From NCBI GenBank assembly GCA_013151235.1, contig JAADIO010000015.1, positions 1 through 15,628 on the forward strand: a DNA stretch of 15,628 bases. Reading direction: 5' to 3'. The notes beneath the pieces were generated by a model. The model was not told the origin of the DNA and ran no database searches. It saw nothing but the letters and a program-made list of their open reading frames with translations. How positions within the stretch are numbered: position 1 is the stretch's first letter; each line of letters opens with the position of its first letter. Of the stretch, positions 10,501 to 15,628 are shown in pieces. This DNA is from Deltaproteobacteria bacterium. Its GTDB lineage: Bacteria > CG2-30-53-67. The position numbers were made by a program, and so were the translations under genes.

Positions 10501-11554
10501 GAACGTTGTCCATGAAGAGGAGTTCAAACTCCCGGACGTTCTTCTCCAGCAACAAACCGACCGTCTCCTCCGTCAGCTCCGTATTCCCCTCCACAAGGAC
10601 TTCGCCGGTCCCGGGGTCGACGATATCACCCAGTACGACACGGCCGACCAGTTCTTCCGGAGTCACCTTGATCTCTTTGAGTCCCGATTCCGTAATCCGC
10701 TTCAGGGCGATCTTCGTAAACTTGTGTCCTTCCTTGACCAGGATCTTCCGGGTCCCCGGAGCATAGATATTGGAGGTCGAGGTCGTCCCCTTCAGGGTAT
10801 CCGGGTTGACCTCTTTTACCAAAACCCGTTTCTCACCCACATGAAATTTCTCCACATGGTAATAGATCCGCAGCAACTCCTCGGTACTGTATTCCAACGC
10901 CCGGAGGAGAATGGTAGCCGGCAGTTTCCGTCTCCGGTCGATCCGGACATAGAGGAGATCTTTGGCATCGAATTCAAAATCGAGCCATGAGCCTCGATAG
11001 GGAATAATCCGGGCTGTATAGAGATACTTGTCCGGGGAGGCCGCCTTCCCTTTGTCGTGACTGAAAAAAGCCCCCGGCGATCGGTGCAACTGGGTCACGA
11101 TCACCCGTTCCGTCCCGTTAATGATAAAGGTCCCGTTGGGTGTCATCAGGGGGATCTCCCCCATGTAGACCTCCTGTTCCTTGATGTCCCGGACCGACTT
11201 GCTCCCCTCCCCCTCTTCCGGCAGGTCGTAAACAATCAGCCGGACGCGAACCCGCAGAGGGGCCGCATAATTCGTTCCCCGCTGAAGACACTCCAGGATG
11301 TCGTATTTGGGCTCCCCCAGAGAGTAATCGACGAATTCCAGAGAGAGGGTCTCGTTGAAATCGGAGATGGGAAAGACACTCTCAAAGGCCGCCTGAAGAC
11401 CGGTAGCCTCCCGTTTGTCCGAAGAGAGATGATCCTGCAAAAAAAGACTGTAGGAACGTTTCTGGACCTCAATCAAATCCGGAACATCCATGGCCGCCGG
11501 AATCTTGGAAAAATTCCTTCGGACCCGGAGACTCGGTTTGCTAATCTTTGGCAT
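7592..11554 (-). CDS. rpoB: DNA-directed RNA polymerase subunit beta
   Basis: Beta forms one side of the RNA polymerase active-site cleft and is the rifampicin target. The 1320 residues compare with 1342 in E. coli. The rifampicin pocket spans about 517-548 ([20 protein letters not shown], then [10 protein letters not shown]), ten residues ahead of E. coli numbering. The residues equivalent to Q513, D516, H526, R529 and S531 are wild type, so rifampicin sensitivity is predicted. [10 protein letters not shown] follows. The late part has [19 protein letters not shown], and the C-terminus has the beta'-contacting [21 protein letters not shown] charged, coiled-coil-like insertion ([20 protein letters not shown] and following) precedes the C-terminal catalytic part. 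The start is ATG at 11554-11552 with AGGAG upstream. The alanine at 556 in [10 protein letters not shown] is a glutamate in E. coli. Confidence 0.98.
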   Translation of the reverse strand: MPKISKPSLRVRRNFSKIPAAMDVPDLIEVQKRSYSLFLQDHLSSDKREATGLQAAFESVFPISDFNETLSLEFVDYSLGEPKYDILECLQRGTNYAAPLRVRVRLIVYDLPEEGEGSKSVRDIKEQEVYMGEIPLMTPNGTFIINGTERVIVTQLHRSPGAFFSHDKGKAASPDKYLYTARIIPYRGSWLDFEFDAKDLLYVRIDRRRKLPATILLRALEYSTEELLRIYYHVEKFHVGEKRVLVKEVNPDTLKGTTSTSNIYAPGTRKILVKEGHKFTKIALKRITESGLKEIKVTPEELVGRVVLGDIVDPGTGEVLVEGNTELTEETVGLLLEKNVREFELLFMDNVHASSALRDTLAHDKISTPQEAMIEIYKRMRPGEPPTLDTARDLFHNLFFNPRRYDLSPVGRLKMNHKLGFDIPMTTRTLTKEDIIGTVKHLIDLKNGVVSVDDIDHLGNRRVRSVGELLENQIRIGLVRMERTIRERMNLQDSETVLPKTLINAKPVSAAIKEFFGSSQLSQFMDQTNPLSEITHKRRLSALGPGGLTRERAGFAVRDVHPTHYGRICPIETPEGPNIGLITSLSTYARVSDYGFIEAPFRKVVEGRATSQVDYLTALEGEKYVIAQANTPLDEDGKISVELVSARSKGDFLMVPPEQIDYMDVSPKQMVSVATSLIPFLEHDDANRALMGSNMQRQAVPLLKTEAPIVGTGMEAIVARDSGAVSIARRSGVVDYVDAEKIVVKTIREKKGKESVGTSRLDIYNLLKYKRSNQNTCINQKPIVKKGDRVAQGQIIADGPATEQGELALGQNALVAFMPWRGYNYEDAILISEEVVREDRFTSIHIEEFSIEARDTKLGQEDVTRDIPNVSEEALRNLDESGIIRVGAEVKHGDILVGKVTPKGETQLTPEEKLLRAIFGEKAGDVRDASLKVPPGIAGTVVDVKVFVRRGVEKDERALSIENEEIERIRKDYEEELRIIEEEHLSRKRSLLVGYKVRESIRDEASGKVLVKKGGSLSADLIESLPLKVFGGIEVAADDSLNEKLEELEDGYRRSLDDVHGYYDEKINRVRKGDELPPGVIKMVKVYVAMKRRLSVGDKMAGRHGNKGVVSKILPVEDMPYLPDGTPVDIVLNPLGVPSRMNIGQVLETHLGWAAKALGIHIATPVFDGATETEIKALLREANLPERGQTLLYDGKTGEPFDQEVTVGCMYIIKLHHLVDDKLHARSIGPYSLVTQQPLGGKAQFGGQRLGEMEVWALEAYGAAHTLQEFLTVKSDDVPGRTRIYESIVKGQNTLESGLPESFNVLVKELQSLCLDVELI

Positions 11555-11743
11555 GGGGGACTCCTAATCAATGAAAGTTACATTCTATCTTTTCAACGTC
11601 CCTGTTGAATCGCTGCGCAATCTTTCCTGGAAGTATCGGACGATGGATTAATCGCTGTATCCTCTATTGCGGGAAGCCTGTTGTTCCGTTGACAAACACC
11701 GAACATCTCAGACCTGTAGATCGTTTGAAAGGATGTGAAGTTA

Positions 11744-11776
11744 CAAAACCGGCGAAGCGGCCGGAGCCGCCCCGCC
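11744..11776 (-). terminator. Attenuator-like hairpin between rplL and rpoB
   Basis: Twelve bases after the rplL stop, the minus-strand RNA folds GGCGGGGCGGC with GCCGCTTCGCC around a UCCG loop. The stem is 11 bp with two G-U pairs, and the loop is a stable UNCG-type tetraloop closed by C-G. GG and then T4 follow. The short T-tract fits partial rather than full termination. In E. coli a partial attenuator in this same spacer lowers rpoBC transcription relative to the ribosomal genes; the same role is inferred here. Confidence 0.75.
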
Positions 11777-11788
11777 GATCGGAAGTCG

Positions 11789-12166
11789 TTACTTGATTTC
11801 CACGGTTGCACCGGTCGCTTCGAGTTTTTCCTTCAACTCGTCCGCCTCTTCCTTGGTGACACCTTCCTTGACCGCCTTGGGTGCCCCTTCGACCAGCTCT
11901 TTGGCCTCTTTCAGGCCCAGCCCGGTAATGGCGCGCACTTCCTTGATAACCTGGATCTTCTTCTCGCCGAAGCTCGCCAGGATGACATCAAAAGCCGTTT
12001 TCTCTTCCGCGGCCTCCGCTCCGGGGACGGCCCCAACCGCAGCCACGGCCACCGGCGCCGCTGCGGAGACACCGAACTTCTCTTCGATCTCCTTGACCAG
12101 GTCGGAGATCTCCAGCATCGTTGCACTTTCAATAAAGCTCATCACATCTTCTTTGGTTACCGCCAT
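11789..12166 (-). CDS. rplL: 50S ribosomal protein L7/L12
   Basis: L7/L12 forms the multimeric stalk that recruits and stimulates translational GTPases such as EF-G and EF-Tu. The 125 residues fit the family. An N-terminal dimerisation region ([20 protein letters not shown]) is followed by a flexible Ala/Val/Pro hinge at about 38-55 and a C-terminal domain with [20 protein letters not shown]. The start is ATG at 12166-12164, with GGAGG about 8 nt upstream. Longer in-frame readings to 12334 run into a repeat element and are not real. The rplJ-rplL spacer is unusually long because of an inserted palindromic element at 12239-12399. An attenuator-like hairpin follows the TAA stop. Confidence 0.97.
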   Translation of the reverse strand: MAVTKEDVMSFIESATMLEISDLVKEIEEKFGVSAAAPVAVAAVGAVPGAEAAEEKTAFDVILASFGEKKIQVIKEVRAITGLGLKEAKELVEGAPKAVKEGVTKEEADELKEKLEATGATVEIK

Positions 12167-12231
12167 GATCATATCCTCCAAAATTGTTTCCGGCCGGACA
12201 GCCGACATCATCTTTGATTTTTTTTTACTTG

Positions 12232-12406
12232 TTACTTGATGGTCTCGTAAAAAGTCACGAAGCCCTTCGACAGGCTCAGGGCGAACGGTGTAAGTTATTG
12301 ATATTCCGTTCGTGTGGTTCGGCAAGCTCACCATGCTCGGAAGCCTGTCGAACCATGAACGGAATCCGGAACCGGAAAACGACTTTTTACGACTTCATCT
12401 TACTTG
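12232..12406. mobile_element. MITE-like palindromic element with 7-bp flanking repeat, between rplJ and rplL
   Basis: The element proper is about 12239-12399. TTACTTG occurs directly on both sides (12232-12238 and 12400-12406), as expected of a target-site duplication, with a further tandem copy at 12225-12231. The ends form a 19-bp imperfect inverted repeat with 16 matches (12238-12256 against 12381-12399); its inner TCGTAAAAAGTC is perfect. Inside are two palindromes, one at 12263-12288 starting CCCTTCGACAGGCTCAGGG and a longer one at 12303-12365 whose outer arms are ATTCCGTTC and GAACGGAAT. The 11-mer TTCGACAGGCT is present at 12266-12276 and inverted at 12342-12352. No transposase is encoded. 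Similar CTTCGACAGGCTCAGG palindromes are dispersed in many bacterial genomes (from memory). Confidence 0.75.
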
Positions 12407-12437
12407 CAAGACAGCCTTTTTGCCGGGCCGTTGTATG

Positions 12438-12956
12438 TTATGCTGCTTTTTGATCTTTTACAGCATTCAACACACCCGCCAGATCCCTGATCGGTGCAGC
12501 GAGCACCGTGGCAAAACCGGTCACCGGGGCCTGCAGAACCCGCAGGAACATGCCGAGCAGCTCGTCCCGTGACGGGAGCAGAGCAATCCGCTTAATTTCA
12601 TCCCGGCTCAGAAGGTTCCCATCCATGGTTCCCGCCAGGATCTCCAGCTTCTTGAAATCCTTGAGTGCATTGTTTAAAATCTTCGCAGGCGCCACGACAT
12701 CATCGTAGCTCAAGGCAATGGCGGTCGGTCCCGAGAAATGATCCCGGAGGGACTCCAGAGAGGTCCCTTCGGATGCAATCCTGGCCAGATTGTTCTTAAT
12801 GACCCGATACTCCACCGAGACGTCCCGAAGCCTTCTGCGAAGATCGGTCATCTCGGCAACCGTCATTCCACGATAGCCCGTCAAAATACCGATCCTGGCT
12901 TTTGAAAACTTTTCCCGAACCCGGGTTACGACTTCTTCTTTTTCCGTTCGATTCAA
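12438..12956 (-). CDS. rplJ: 50S ribosomal protein L10
   Basis: L10 anchors the L7/L12 dimers to the 23S rRNA stalk base. In many bacteria the L10-L12 complex also represses its own mRNA by binding a leader. I start it at TTG 12956-12954 (MNRTEKEEVVTRVREKF), because AAAGGAGG (12965-12972) lies 8 nt upstream and family members begin this way. This gives 172 residues. A GTG in frame at 12989 would add 11 residues and place that motif inside the coding region. The rRNA-binding N-terminal domain contains YRGMTV and EYRVIKNNLA. The C-terminus is helical (MFLRVLQAPVTGFATVLAAP), as expected for L12 docking. An L10-leader-like structure precedes it at 13075-13145. Confidence 0.95.
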   Translation of the reverse strand: MNRTEKEEVVTRVREKFSKARIGILTGYRGMTVAEMTDLRRRLRDVSVEYRVIKNNLARIASEGTSLESLRDHFSGPTAIALSYDDVVAPAKILNNALKDFKKLEILAGTMDGNLLSRDEIKRIALLPSRDELLGMFLRVLQAPVTGFATVLAAPIRDLAGVLNAVKDQKAA

Positions 12957-12964
12957 CGATTCTT

Positions 12965-12972
12965 CCTCCTTT
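12965..12972 (-). promoter_or_regulatory. Ribosome binding site that fixes the TTG start of rplJ
   Basis: AAAGGAGG on the minus strand, 8 nt before TTG at 12956-12954, is the best Shine-Dalgarno match in this leader and supports the shorter L10. Confidence 0.8.
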
Positions 12973-13074
12973 CCTCTTAATCTGTTCACAGACCGATCTT
13001 AATGATGCGATCTATATGCCTGTGCATCAGTCAGAGGACAGAACCGGATTCCGCGCATTACAGCGAAGCTGCTT

Positions 13075-13145
13075 CTGTCTGCCTCGGCAGGCCGGATGAA
13101 TCCCATTAAGAAACCTCTTCGGATCTCACCTGCTGTCTCTGACAG
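13075..13145 (-). ncRNA. L10 leader (autoregulatory element of rplJ-rplL)
   Basis: Upstream of rplJ the minus strand reads CTGTCAGAGACAGCAGGTG, then an apical hairpin, then CCTGCCGAGGCAGACAG. An outer stem CTGTC (13145-13141) with GACAG (13079-13075) and an inner stem GCAGG (13133-13129) with CCTGC (13091-13087) flank an asymmetric purine-rich internal loop (AGAGACA opposite CGAGGCA). From memory this matches the conserved L10 leader family, the binding site for the L10-L12 complex. It lies about 120 nt before the rplJ start. A competing stem downstream (13037-13079) could act as a switch. Confidence 0.75.
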
Positions 13146-13148
13146 TAT

Positions 13149-13192
13149 TTTTTTTTGGAGGCACGGCACTTGTGCCGTGCCTCCAAAAAAAA
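13149..13192. repeat. 44-nt perfect palindrome immediately after rplA
   Basis: Two perfect 21-nt arms (13149-13169 and 13172-13192) surround a TT centre. Each arm is an eight-base T or A run plus GGAGGCACGGCAC or its complement. The palindrome abuts the rplA stop codon. On either strand the T-run precedes the hairpin and the A-run follows it, the opposite of an intrinsic terminator. It may be a dispersed palindromic repeat or an RNA-processing or stability hairpin between L1 and the L10 leader. Confidence 0.8.
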
Positions 13193-13897
13193 TCAACTGA
13201 AGGAATTTGCAATTTCTATCGTATCAATCTTAATCCCGGGTCCCATGGTCGTGGAAATGACCACACCCTTCATGTACTGCCCCTTGGCACTCGACGGTTT
13301 CAGTTTGTAGAGGATTTCAAAAAGAGCCCCTGCATTTTCATAGAGTTTTTGCGCATCAAAGGAGACCTTCCCGATGGCGGCATGAATAATCCCGGCTTTT
13401 TCGGTGCGAAACTCAATCTTCCCCGCCTTGATCTCCTGGATCGTGCGTGCAAGGTCGAAGGTCACCGTCCCTAATTTCGGATTCGGCATCAACCCGCGGG
13501 GACCGAGAATTCTGCCGAGGGGACCGACAACACCCATCATGTCCGGGGTGGCAATAATACGATCAAATTCGAGCCACCCTTCCTTAATCCTGGCCGCCAG
13601 ATCTTCCGCACCCACGTAATCCGCCCCCGCATCGCCGGCTTCCTTTTCCTTTTCTCCCTTGGCGAAGACAAGAACCCGCGTCGTCTTCCCCGTCCCGTGC
13701 GGCAATGCAACCGCCCCCCGGACCATCTGATCGGAATGTTTCGGATTGACGCCCAACCGGACGGCAACATCAACACTCTCGTCGAAGGCAGCCCGTTTCG
13801 TCTCCCGAACAAGTTCCAAGGCCTCTTTTAAAGGATAAGCCTTCCCCTGCTCCACCTTTTCCCGGACCGCATCCATTTTTTTCCCTTGTTTGCTCAT
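13193..13897 (-). CDS. rplA: 50S ribosomal protein L1
   Basis: L1 forms the mobile stalk at the E site of the 50S subunit and assists release of deacylated tRNA. In many bacteria it represses its own operon by binding mRNA. The 234 residues match the usual length. Conserved segments are [47 protein letters not shown] and the C-terminal [16 protein letters not shown]. The start is ATG at 13897-13895. Its Shine-Dalgarno TAGGAG overlaps the rplK stop region and the genes are only 12 nt apart, so translation is probably coupled. The TGA stop directly touches a perfect palindrome. Confidence 0.98.
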   Translation of the reverse strand: MSKQGKKMDAVREKVEQGKAYPLKEALELVRETKRAAFDESVDVAVRLGVNPKHSDQMVRGAVALPHGTGKTTRVLVFAKGEKEKEAGDAGADYVGAEDLAARIKEGWLEFDRIIATPDMMGVVGPLGRILGPRGLMPNPKLGTVTFDLARTIQEIKAGKIEFRTEKAGIIHAAIGKVSFDAQKLYENAGALFEILYKLKPSSAKGQYMKGVVISTTMGPGIKIDTIEIANSFS

Positions 13898-13909
13898 CTC
13901 TATATACTC

Positions 13910-14326
13910 CTATCCTACCTCGATGCCCATGTTTCGGGCGGTTCCTTCAATGATCCGCATCGCCCCTTCAATATCGTTGGCGTTCAGGTCGGGCATTTTC
14001 AACTCGGCAATCTTCCGGATCTCGTCACGACTCACCTTCGCCACCTTCTTGATATGGGGTTCTCCCGACCCCTTGTCGACCCCGGCCTTCAACAGGACCG
14101 CCGCCGGAGGCGTTTTGGTAATGAACGAAAAAGTCCGGTCGGCATAGACGGAGATTTCAACGGGAATAATCATCCCCGGCTGATCCTGCGTCTTGGCATT
14201 AAAAGCCTTGCAGAACTCCATGATGTTGACCCCATGTTGGCCCAGGGCAGGGCCGACAGGCGGGGAGGGATTGGCCGCTCCGGCCGGGACCTGTAGCTTG
14301 ATCTTTCCAATCACTTCCTTTGCCAT
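13910..14326 (-). CDS. rplK: 50S ribosomal protein L11
   Basis: L11 binds the GTPase-associated centre of 23S rRNA and is the thiostrepton target region; it is also needed for the RelA stringent response in many bacteria. The 138 residues are close to the usual 141. The proline-rich N-terminal helix region ([20 protein letters not shown]) and the RNA-binding C-terminal domain ([20 protein letters not shown]) are intact. The start is ATG at 14326-14324. AAGGAG (14337-14342) lies inside the final codons of nusG, and only 4 nt separate the two genes, so the two are likely translationally coupled. The TAG stop lies 12 nt before rplA. Confidence 0.98.
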   Translation of the reverse strand: MAKEVIGKIKLQVPAGAANPSPPVGPALGQHGVNIMEFCKAFNAKTQDQPGMIIPVEISVYADRTFSFITKTPPAAVLLKAGVDKGSGEPHIKKVAKVSRDEIRKIAELKMPDLNANDIEGAMRIIEGTARNMGIEVG

Positions 14327-14330
14327 TGCC

Positions 14331-14864
14331 TTATTTCTCCTTCTCTACCTGCAGAAATTCCAGCTCCACAGGCGTGGCACGACCGAAGATGCTGACCATC
14401 ACCCGCAGCCTTCCCTGATCGGGGTGGACCTCCTCCACCGTTCCGTTGAAATTCACAAAAGGACCATCGACAATCCGCACCGTCTCCCCTTCCTCGAAAG
14501 AACTCTTTGAGGCGGTCCGGACCGTTCCGGTATCCATCTGATGCAGGACCTCCTGCATCTCTCCCTCGTTCAAGGGGGTTGGATGCTTGGTCCCCCCGAG
14601 AAAACCGGTCACCTTGGGCGTCCCGTTGATCAGGTGCCAGGTCTCATCGGTTACCGTCATCTTAACCAGAATATAACCGGGGAAAAATTTCCTCGATGAC
14701 TTGCGCCGTTTGCCGTCCCGGAGTTCCGTCACCTCTTCCGTGGGAATGATTACCTCGGAGATCTTCTCTTCCCATCCCAGGGACTCCACCTTCTTGAGGA
14801 TATGCTCCTTGACCTTCCCTTCAAATCCCGAATAGGTATGTACGACATACCACTGATTCTCCAT
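14331..14864 (-). CDS. nusG: Transcription elongation/antitermination factor NusG
   Basis: NusG binds the beta' clamp of RNA polymerase through its N-terminal NGN domain and links it to Rho or the ribosome through its C-terminal KOW domain. I start it at ATG 14864-14862 ([20 protein letters not shown]), with GGAG a few bases upstream. This gives 177 residues, the normal length. The frame remains open upstream to 14951, but that segment is non-conserved. The NGN core ([12 protein letters not shown] is the typical form; here [12 protein letters not shown]) and the KOW motif ([20 protein letters not shown]) are clear. The secE-nusG spacer is 90 nt and contains a short repeat remnant. rplK follows after 4 nt. 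Confidence 0.97.
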   Translation of the reverse strand: MENQWYVVHTYSGFEGKVKEHILKKVESLGWEEKISEVIIPTEEVTELRDGKRRKSSRKFFPGYILVKMTVTDETWHLINGTPKVTGFLGGTKHPTPLNEGEMQEVLHQMDTGTVRTASKSSFEEGETVRIVDGPFVNFNGTVEEVHPDQGRLRVMVSIFGRATPVELEFLQVEKEK

Positions 14865-14880
14865 GAACACTCCAATATAT

Positions 14881-14898
14881 GACGGCTTCGTAAAAGTC
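14881..14898. repeat. Solo repeat fragment resembling the end of the rplJ-rplL element
   Basis: GACGGCTTCGTAAAAGTC in the secE-nusG spacer resembles the terminal inverted repeat of the element at 12239-12399 (GATGGTCTCGTAAAAAGTC). The main differences are a shorter A-run and a few substitutions. I found no inverted partner nearby. It may be a decayed or solo end of the same repeat family. Confidence 0.5.
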
Positions 14899-14954
14899 CA
14901 TCCCTGCCGTTGAATACCCGGTCTTTCCCAGTCCCTCAACCTGCGGTGCACCCA

Positions 14955-15140
14955 CTAACCGAGAACGAAATGGATCATTTTAGATAAAAAGAAATCGATC
15001 ACACCAAAATAGATCGCAATCGCAATGACCGTCAGGATGACCACCACCGTCGATCCCTTCGTCTGGCTCATCGTCGGCCAGGTCACCTTCTTCATCTCGA
15101 TCTTGACATCATCCAGAAATGTTCGAATATTTCCAAACAC
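14955..15140 (-). CDS. secE: Preprotein translocase subunit SecE
   Basis: SecE clamps the SecY channel in the inner membrane and is essential for Sec-dependent export. The 61-residue, single-span form is usual outside the enterobacteria, whose SecE has three spans. An amphipathic N-terminal helix (RTFLDDVKIEMKKVTWPTM) with the conserved KKVTWP motif precedes one hydrophobic segment at about 31-52 (VVVILTVIAIAIYFGVIDFF). The start is GTG at 15140-15138, preceded by GAGGGTGAT. It lies between tRNA-Trp and nusG, its usual place. The TAG stop is followed by a 90-nt spacer. Confidence 0.97.
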   Translation of the reverse strand: MFGNIRTFLDDVKIEMKKVTWPTMSQTKGSTVVVILTVIAIAIYFGVIDFFLSKMIHFVLG

Positions 15141-15157
15141 GGATCACCCTCTATAGG

Positions 15158-15185
15158 AAAAACAGGGAGAGCCCTCATGACTCTC
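15158..15185 (-). terminator. Weak terminator or processing hairpin between tRNA-Trp and secE
   Basis: On the minus strand GAGAGTC (15185-15179) pairs with GGCTCTC (15173-15167) around a 5-nt loop, 7 bp with one G-U pair. Four bases later there is a T5 run (15162-15158). It starts 11 nt after the tRNA CCA end and stops before the secE ribosome binding site. Partial attenuation, or a 3' hairpin helping tRNA maturation, is plausible. Confidence 0.45.
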
Positions 15186-15196
15186 ACATCGGTTAC

Positions 15197-15272
15197 TGGC
15201 AGGCCAGGAGGGATTCGAACCCCCAACACCCGGATTTGGAGTCCGGTGCTCTACCGTTAGAGCTACTGGCCT
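15197..15272 (-). tRNA. trnW: tRNA-Trp (anticodon CCA)
   Basis: A complete cloverleaf reads on the minus strand. The acceptor stem is AGGCCAG/CTGGCCT with discriminator G and a genomically encoded CCA (15199-15197). The D stem is GCTC/GAGC. The anticodon stem is CCGGA/TCCGG with loop CTCCAAA, anticodon CCA. The T arm has loop TTCGAAT with stem GGGGG/CCCTC (one G-U pair). It decodes UGG. It sits between rpmG and secE, the standard place for tRNA-Trp in this cluster, and is presumably cut out of a shared transcript. Confidence 0.98.
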
Positions 15273-15297
15273 TCCGGATCCTGCATCACAGCGCCCG

Positions 15298-15450
15298 CTA
15301 CTTTTTGCCTTCCTTGTGCAGGGTATGGCTCCTGCAGAAACGGCAGTACTTCTTAAATTCTAGCTTCTGCGGTGTACTCTTCTTGTTTTTCGTCGTTGTG
15401 TAATTCCGCTGTTTGCACTCGCTGCAAACCAGAGTAATGATATCTCGCAT
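15298..15450 (-). CDS. rpmG: 50S ribosomal protein L33 (zinc-binding form)
   Basis: L33 is a small protein of the 50S subunit near the E site. The 50-residue product starts [20 protein letters not shown] and carries two CxxC pairs, C9/C12 and C36/C39, so this is the zinc-ribbon form rather than the cysteine-free one. The start is ATG at 15450-15448 with GAGGA upstream; the stop is TAG at 15300-15298. The tuf-rpmG spacer (15451-15540) is 90 nt and shows no promoter or T-tracted hairpin, so read-through from tuf is likely. tRNA-Trp follows 25 nt later. Confidence 0.97.
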   Translation of the reverse strand: MRDIITLVCSECKQRNYTTTKNKKSTPQKLEFKKYCRFCRSHTLHKEGKK

Positions 15451-15540
15451 GCAATTCCTCAGTTCTTCCCGCCGCTCTCCAGACCGGGGAGGGCCTCCAT
15501 CAACACTTTCAGACGGTTCCGTGACGCTGCCGTCGGCCCT

Positions 15541-15628
15541 TTATTCGATAATTTCGCTGATGACGCCGGCACCGACGGTCCGTCCCCCTTCACGGATGGC
15601 GAAGCGAAGTTCCTTCTCCATCGCAATC
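15541..15628 (-). CDS. tuf: Elongation factor Tu, C-terminal fragment (runs off the right edge)
   Basis: The last 28 sense codons and TAA stop of EF-Tu are present. They include KELRFAIREGGRTVGAGVIS and end in EIIE. This is the conserved end of domain 3. The rest lies outside the window. It is the first gene of the cluster as read here, upstream of rpmG, and is a second tuf copy relative to the fragment at the left edge. Gene conversion usually keeps such copies nearly identical, but only the non-overlapping ends are visible, so this cannot be judged here. Confidence 0.96.
   Translation of the reverse strand, partial: IAMEKELRFAIREGGRTVGAGVISEIIE

Noticed and set aside
7883-10990. 1035-residue open frame on the plus strand
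   Set aside because: It lies wholly opposite rpoB, in exact codon register, has no recognisable domain, and is explained by absence of TTA, CTA and TCA codons in rpoB.
11677-11700. TTGTCA on the minus strand and TTGACA on the plus strand in the rplL-rpoB spacer as an rpoB promoter
   Set aside because: Neither has a convincing -10 box at proper spacing. The plus-strand motif points away from rpoB and no plus-strand gene follows.
12167-12334. N-terminal extension of L7/L12 to 12334
   Set aside because: The extra residues, including VRPEPVEG, are translation of the repeat element; the family start and ribosome binding site are at 12166.
13149-13192. The palindrome after rplA as an intrinsic terminator
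   Set aside because: On both strands A, not T, follows the hairpin, so the required 3' U-tract is missing.
14900-14945. TTGAGG and TATTCA on the minus strand in the secE-nusG spacer as a nusG promoter
   Set aside because: The 17-nt spacing fits, but both hexamers match consensus too poorly to call.
14865-14951. N-terminal extension of NusG to 14951
   Set aside because: The extra 29 residues are non-conserved spacer; [11 protein letters not shown] at 14864 is the family start and gives the normal length.

Overview
This window is a continuous run of core information-processing genes, all on the minus strand, with no accessory cargo. Read in the direction of transcription (high to low coordinates) the order is: tuf (3' end only), rpmG, tRNA-Trp, secE, nusG, rplK, rplA, rplJ, rplL, rpoB, rpoC, rpsL, rpsG, fusA, tuf (5' end only). 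It is the bacterial secE-nusG-L11/L1-L10/L12-rpoBC block joined directly to the str operon (S12, S7, EF-G, EF-Tu). Two different tuf copies bracket it: the right edge holds the last 28 codons of one, the left edge the first 17 codons of the other.

The organism is a Gram-negative-type bacterium with GC-rich coding DNA. RpoC carries a large insertion in the trigger loop (SI3 type), RpoB carries a long insertion before its C-terminal catalytic part, and L33 is the zinc-binding type with two CxxC pairs. This layout is common in Deltaproteobacteria/Desulfobacterota such as Geobacter and in related phyla. I infer that neighbourhood, but the sequence alone does not fix the phylum. Non-ATG starts are frequent: fusA, rpoC and rplJ start with TTG, secE and rpsL with GTG, each supported by a ribosome binding site and/or family alignment.

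Region by region. 15541-15628 is the end of the upstream tuf. 14331-15450 holds L33, tRNA-Trp, SecE and NusG, with a terminator-like hairpin after the tRNA. 13193-14326 holds L11 and L1, tightly coupled. 12957-13192 is an untranslated region with a 21-bp-arm perfect palindrome followed by a recognisable L10 autoregulatory leader. 11789-12956 holds L10 and L7/L12, separated by a spacer that carries a MITE-like palindromic insertion flanked by a 7-bp direct repeat. 11555-11788 contains a UCCG-loop hairpin that looks like the classical rplL-rpoB attenuator. 3364-11554 holds the beta and beta' subunits of RNA polymerase. 3135-3363 contains candidate 3' hairpins of rpoC, a strong sigma70-type promoter with A-tracts upstream, and a leader hairpin that covers the rpsL ribosome binding site. 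122-3134 holds S12, S7 and EF-G. The fusA-tuf spacer is made of degenerate 9-nt tandem repeats.

No non-coding gap exceeds 300 bases; the longest is the 271-base rplJ-rplL spacer. I see no undescribed enzymatic or defence system. What is unusual lies in the spacers: the mobile palindrome between L10 and L12, the palindrome with reversed T/A polarity upstream of the L10 leader, the ribosome-binding-site hairpin in front of rpsL, and the cluster of TTG starts.
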